Part shown: piece after piece, positions 61,425 to 64,000 of the stretch
Numbering within the stretch: position 1 is the first letter of the stretch
Layout: each line of letters begins with the position of its first letter
Assembly (NCBI GenBank): GCA_963700895.1
Contig: CAVOZI010000012.1
Span: forward strand, 1 to 64,000
DNA length: 64,000 nucleotides
Source of the DNA: Anderseniella sp963700895
GTDB taxonomy: Bacteria; Pseudomonadota; Alphaproteobacteria; Rhizobiales; Aestuariivirgaceae
Direction of reading: 5' to 3'
Notes under the pieces: model-generated
What the model was told of the DNA's origin: nothing
Seen by the model: the letters and a program-made list of their open reading frames with translations, nothing else
Database searches by the model: none
Position numbers and translations under genes: made by a program

Positions 61425-62387
61425 ATGAAACCGCTTCGCTTCGTTCCGGACAATACGGACATCAACTTCATGAAGTTCGCCAAGCCGGGCTTCATGGCGT
61501 CCATCGCCGCCGTTCTGGCGTCTGTGGTGCTGTTCTTCACGGTCAGCCTGAATTACGGCATCGACTTCACTGGCGGCACCGAGGTTCTGGTTCGCCCGAC
61601 GCCGGAGAACGCCCAGACGCTGACCATCGACGAGATGCGCTCGGTGGTCGGCGGGCTGGGCCTGGGCAGCACCGAACTGCAGGAGTTTGGCGGCGATGGC
61701 GACGTGGCCATCCGCATCGGCCTGCAGGACGGCGGCGAGGAGGCCCAGCAGGAGGCCGTCGCCAAGGTGAAGCAGGCATTCGGCGAGCGGGTGGAGTATC
61801 GCGCCGTGAACTCGCTCGGCTCCAAGGTGTCCGGCGAACTGGCCCGCGACGGCATTCTCGCCATCCTGCTGTCGTTCATCGCCATCATGATCTACATCTG
61901 GCTGCGGTTCGAATGGCAGTTCGCCATCGGCACGGTGGCCACGCTGATCCATGACGTGGCGCTCACCATCGGGTTGTTGTGCCTTGTCAGGGTGCAGTTC
62001 GACCTCACCTCCATCGCCGCCATCCTGACCATCGTGGGCTATTCGCTGAACGACACGGTGGTGGTGTTTGACCGCTTCCGCGAGAACCTGCGCAAGTACA
62101 AGAAGATGCCGTTCGAGAAGATGGTGGACCTGTCGCTGAACCAGACGCTGCCACGCACGCTGATGACCTCGATCTCGACGCTGCTGGCGCTGCTGGCGCT
62201 TTACATCTTCGGTGGTGAGGTGCTGCGCAGCTTCACCTTCATCATGATCTTCGGCGTGATCGTCGGCACCTATTCGTCGATTTTCATCGGTGCGCCGCTT
62301 TTGTCGATGATGGGCGCCTATGTGGACCGTACGCCCAAGCCGGGTCCTGGCGACATTCCGGCCGAGGCGGATGGCACCCAGCCCTGA
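61425..62387 (+). CDS. secF: Protein translocase subunit SecF
   Basis: Partner of SecD, 320 residues from ATG 61425 (MKPLRFVPDNTDINFMKFAK). Motifs include NYGIDFTGGTEVLVRPT (D1-like), GSKVSGELARDGILAILLSF, and YSLNDTVVVFDRFRENLRKY (D4). Six membrane helices in the usual layout. Its TGA overlaps the start of the Mth938-type gene by one base, so the downstream gene is probably coupled to it. Confidence 0.96.
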   Translation: MKPLRFVPDNTDINFMKFAKPGFMASIAAVLASVVLFFTVSLNYGIDFTGGTEVLVRPTPENAQTLTIDEMRSVVGGLGLGSTELQEFGGDGDVAIRIGLQDGGEEAQQEAVAKVKQAFGERVEYRAVNSLGSKVSGELARDGILAILLSFIAIMIYIWLRFEWQFAIGTVATLIHDVALTIGLLCLVRVQFDLTSIAAILTIVGYSLNDTVVVFDRFRENLRKYKKMPFEKMVDLSLNQTLPRTLMTSISTLLALLALYIFGGEVLRSFTFIMIFGVIVGTYSSIFIGAPLLSMMGAYVDRTPKPGPGDIPAEADGTQP

Positions 62388-62791
62388 TGACGGGCGCCGG
62401 GGGAAAGGCCTATCTCAACGACCGGGTGCTGATTGACGCCTATGGAAATGGCGGCTTCCGGTTCCGTGACATGTCCCACAAGGGCTCGCTGCTGTGCCTG
62501 CCGGGTGGGGTGTCCGGGTGGGCGCCCACCGATGGGGCAACCCTGACGCTGGCAGACTTCGAGCCTGTCCTGTCCGCTCCCGAAGGCGTCGGCTTTTTGC
62601 TGCTGGGCACCGGCAATATCCAGGTGTTTCCGCCCGCCATTGTGCGCAAGGCCTTCGTCGAGGCCGGCATCGGGCTTGAACCGATGACCACCGGTGCAGC
62701 GGTGCGCACCTACAACGTGCTGTTGTCGGAAGGCCGGGACGTGGCCTGCGCCCTGATTGCGGTTGATGAACACCGCCCTGACAGGACTTGA
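62387..62791 (+). CDS. Mth938-domain protein (NDUFAF3 homologue)
   Basis: The 134-residue protein is DUF498/Mth938-type, homologous to the human complex I assembly factor NDUFAF3. Visible features are VLIDAYGNGGFRFRDMSHKG, FLLLGTGNIQVFPPAIVRKA and GIGLEPMTTGAAVRTYNVLL followed by SEGRDVACALI. Start ATG 62387 overlaps the secF stop. Placement after secDF is conserved in alphaproteobacteria and has been used to link NDUFAF3 to membrane-protein insertion (literature recollection). Confidence 0.9.
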   Translation: MTGAGGKAYLNDRVLIDAYGNGGFRFRDMSHKGSLLCLPGGVSGWAPTDGATLTLADFEPVLSAPEGVGFLLLGTGNIQVFPPAIVRKAFVEAGIGLEPMTTGAAVRTYNVLLSEGRDVACALIAVDEHRPDRT

Positions 62792-63656
62792 GCCGATGGC
62801 TCGCCCGTTTCCTGCTGATCTTGCCGGGCACCTCATTGCGCTGGTGCGCGCAGCCGACCGTGACCGCTATCTGTGCCTGCTGCTGACGCCGGAGCCGAAA
62901 CGCGGCGAGGTGGCGGCGCTGTATGCCTTCAACGCCGAGCTGGCGCAGGTGCGTGAGCGCATCAGCGATCCGGCGGCGGGCGAAGTGCGGCTGGCCTGGT
63001 GGGAGCAGGTGATCGACAGCATCTTTGCCGGTGATACTCTCAACGCTCCGGTGCCGCAGGGCCTTGCCCGCGCGGTGGAGGCCGGCGACCTGCCGCGCCA
63101 CACACTGCTGAACATGATCGAGGCGCGCCGCTTTGACCTGTTCGATGACCCGATGCCCGATCTCAACACGCTTGAGGGCTATCTGGGGGAGACGGCGTCG
63201 GCGCTCGTCCAGATGAGCGCGCTGGTGCTCGCGCAGTATGACGCGCTGGAATGTGCCGGCGTCTCGGGGCTGGCGGGTGTGGCCAGCGGCATAGCCGGGC
63301 TGTTGCGCTCGCTGCCGGTGCACCGGGCGAGGGGGCAATGCTACGTACCCGGGGCGATGCTGGAGAAACAGGGGTTGCAACCATCCCACATCATCGCCGG
63401 ACGGGCCGGGGCGGGCATGGACCTGGTGCTGCTGGAACTGGTGGCCCATGCGCAACGCCGTCTGGCGGAAGCCCGCCGCGAAACATCGCGGGTGCCGGAG
63501 GCGGCGCTGCCAGCTTTCCTGCACGCCAGCCTGACTGAAGCCTACCTGAACCGCCTGAAAAAGGCGCGCAGCGCCATGCTGACGAATGTTGTGTCCCGGC
63601 CGCAGTGGTTGAACCAGATTACCCTGTTCAAGGCGGCGAAGGGCGAGACGTTCTGA
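62766..63656 (+). CDS. Phytoene/squalene synthase-like protein (NDUFAF6 homologue)
   Basis: The 296-residue protein of the isoprenoid-synthase fold starts at ATG 62766, overlapping the previous gene by 26 bp; ATG 62796 is an alternative. It has ALYAFNAELAQVRERISDPA and SGLAGVASGIAGLLRSLPVH, but the DxxxD diphosphate-binding motifs of true phytoene synthases are degenerate (YLGETASALVQ). That pattern and the location after the NDUFAF3-like gene identify it as the NDUFAF6-type family, not a carotenoid enzyme. Confidence 0.85.
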   Translation: MNTALTGLEPMARPFPADLAGHLIALVRAADRDRYLCLLLTPEPKRGEVAALYAFNAELAQVRERISDPAAGEVRLAWWEQVIDSIFAGDTLNAPVPQGLARAVEAGDLPRHTLLNMIEARRFDLFDDPMPDLNTLEGYLGETASALVQMSALVLAQYDALECAGVSGLAGVASGIAGLLRSLPVHRARGQCYVPGAMLEKQGLQPSHIIAGRAGAGMDLVLLELVAHAQRRLAEARRETSRVPEAALPAFLHASLTEAYLNRLKKARSAMLTNVVSRPQWLNQITLFKAAKGETF

Positions 63657-63666
63657 GCAGTTCTGC

Positions 63667-63716
63667 GCCCCGGATTCATTCCCGGGCCCGGGCTGGAACC
63701 CGGCACAAGGCCGGGG
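63667..63716. repeat. Intergenic palindromic cluster
   Basis: Between convergent genes. It contains the perfect 12-mer CCCGGGCCCGGG (63681-63692) inside outer arms GCCCCGGATTCAT / CCGGGGTGCAT. It looks like a REP-type element and may terminate both transcripts. Confidence 0.35.
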
Positions 63717-63729
63717 TGCATCAGCCAGC

Positions 63730-64000
63730 CTACTCGGCCGCCAGCAAGCCGGCCGTCGCCTCAAGCCAGTTGGTGAATTCGCGCTTTGCGCGACCCGTAT
63801 AGGCAAGCTGGCGGGCGGGCTTCTTGGCCTTGCCACTCGGGCGCTTGCCGTTTTCGTCGCGCGGCAGTTCGACCTCGGGAAACAGCCCGAAATTCACGTT
63901 CATTGGCTGGAAGGAACGGGCCTTCGAGGTCATGTCGCCTGACTCATCCACCAGGTGGCCACCGGTGATGTGTGAAACCAGTGCGCCATGGGCAGTGGTG
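63730..64000 (-). CDS. trmFO: TrmFO, 3' end only (continues past the window)
   Basis: Folate/FAD-dependent tRNA (uracil-54-C5) methyltransferase. About 90 C-terminal residues are visible: LVSHITGGHLVDESG, then the highly characteristic FQPMNVNFGLFPEVELP, then RQLAYTGRAKREFTNWLEAT to the stop at 63730. The FQPMNVNFGLFP block is found in essentially all TrmFO proteins. The catalytic flavin domains lie beyond the right edge. Convergent with the NDUFAF6-like gene. Confidence 0.9.
   Translation of the reverse strand, partial: TTAHGALVSHITGGHLVDESGDMTSKARSFQPMNVNFGLFPEVELPRDENGKRPSGKAKKPARQLAYTGRAKREFTNWLEATAGLLAAE

Noticed and set aside
62766..63656. Carotenoid biosynthesis (phytoene synthase)
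   Set aside because: Diphosphate-binding Asp motifs are degenerate and the neighbour is the NDUFAF3-like gene; no crt genes are nearby.
1..64000. tRNA, rRNA, CRISPR arrays, intact insertion sequences or prophage
   Set aside because: Read through intergenic regions on both strands and found no cloverleaf, regularly spaced repeats, transposase or integrase.

Overview
The window is a high-GC stretch of chromosome from an alphaproteobacterium, most likely in or near the Hyphomicrobiales (Rhizobiales). This rests on gene neighbourhoods and families: enolase followed by an FtsB-like gene and a pdhA-pdhB-pdhC-lpd cluster whose E1 beta carries an N-terminal lipoyl domain; the order scpA-scpB / tatABC-serS-surE-pcm-LysM/M23; yajC-secD-secF followed by NDUFAF3- and NDUFAF6-like genes; a BA14K protein; and a full CtrA-type TTAA-N7-TTAA motif. 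I cannot name a genus from the sequence.

Layout. 1-4754 (minus): trpE-trpG-trpD (trpD cut by the window edge) and a PpiD-type periplasmic chaperone with a one-base frameshift. 4881-9385 (plus): tpiA, secG and pyrG, with secG and pyrG separated by a 1.7 kb islet. The islet holds a diverged second copy of the secG 3' end, a 56-residue CxCxC/GHD mini-protein, a truncated higA antitoxin and a comparatively AT-rich unknown ORF. 9399-23065: a more variable region with an MscS-type channel, a DUF4242/LysR pair, a CelD-like acetyltransferase, a USP-BCCT-dipeptidase group, a haloacid dehalogenase and a plus-strand run glyoxalase-thioesterase-flavoprotein-GNAT. 23299-33705: central metabolism, with eno, an ftsB-like gene, the complete pyruvate dehydrogenase complex, two GlsB-type membrane proteins, lipA and a Coq10/RatA START protein. 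33807-45917: BA14K, a HicA-like orphan, a dimethylglycine-dehydrogenase-like gene with two frameshifts, an SDR, an L,D-transpeptidase, rhodanese, metZ, lysE, a DEAD-box helicase, CIA30, ferredoxin, an XRE-cupin regulator and nagZ. 46038-54971: scpAB, an orphan FbpC-like ATPase, tatABC, serS, surE, pcm and a LysM/M23 lipoprotein. 55027-64000: a frameshifted Omp25-like barrel, a GST, a flavin monooxygenase, a DUF815 ATPase, yajC-secD-secF, NDUFAF3-like, NDUFAF6-like and the 3' end of trmFO.

How the genes work together. Protein export is heavily represented (secG, yajC-secDF, tatABC, PpiD). The PDH operon makes two lipoylated subunits and lies just upstream of lipA. Homologues of three mitochondrial complex I assembly factors (NDUFAF1, 3, 6) occur within 21 kb. 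Two near-identical 15-bp palindromes, one just upstream of the XRE-cupin gene and one upstream of the helicase, look like a small regulon. I found no tRNA, rRNA, CRISPR array or intact insertion sequence. No complete new system is evident. The best leads are the scarred secG/pyrG islet and the XRE-cupin operator pair.
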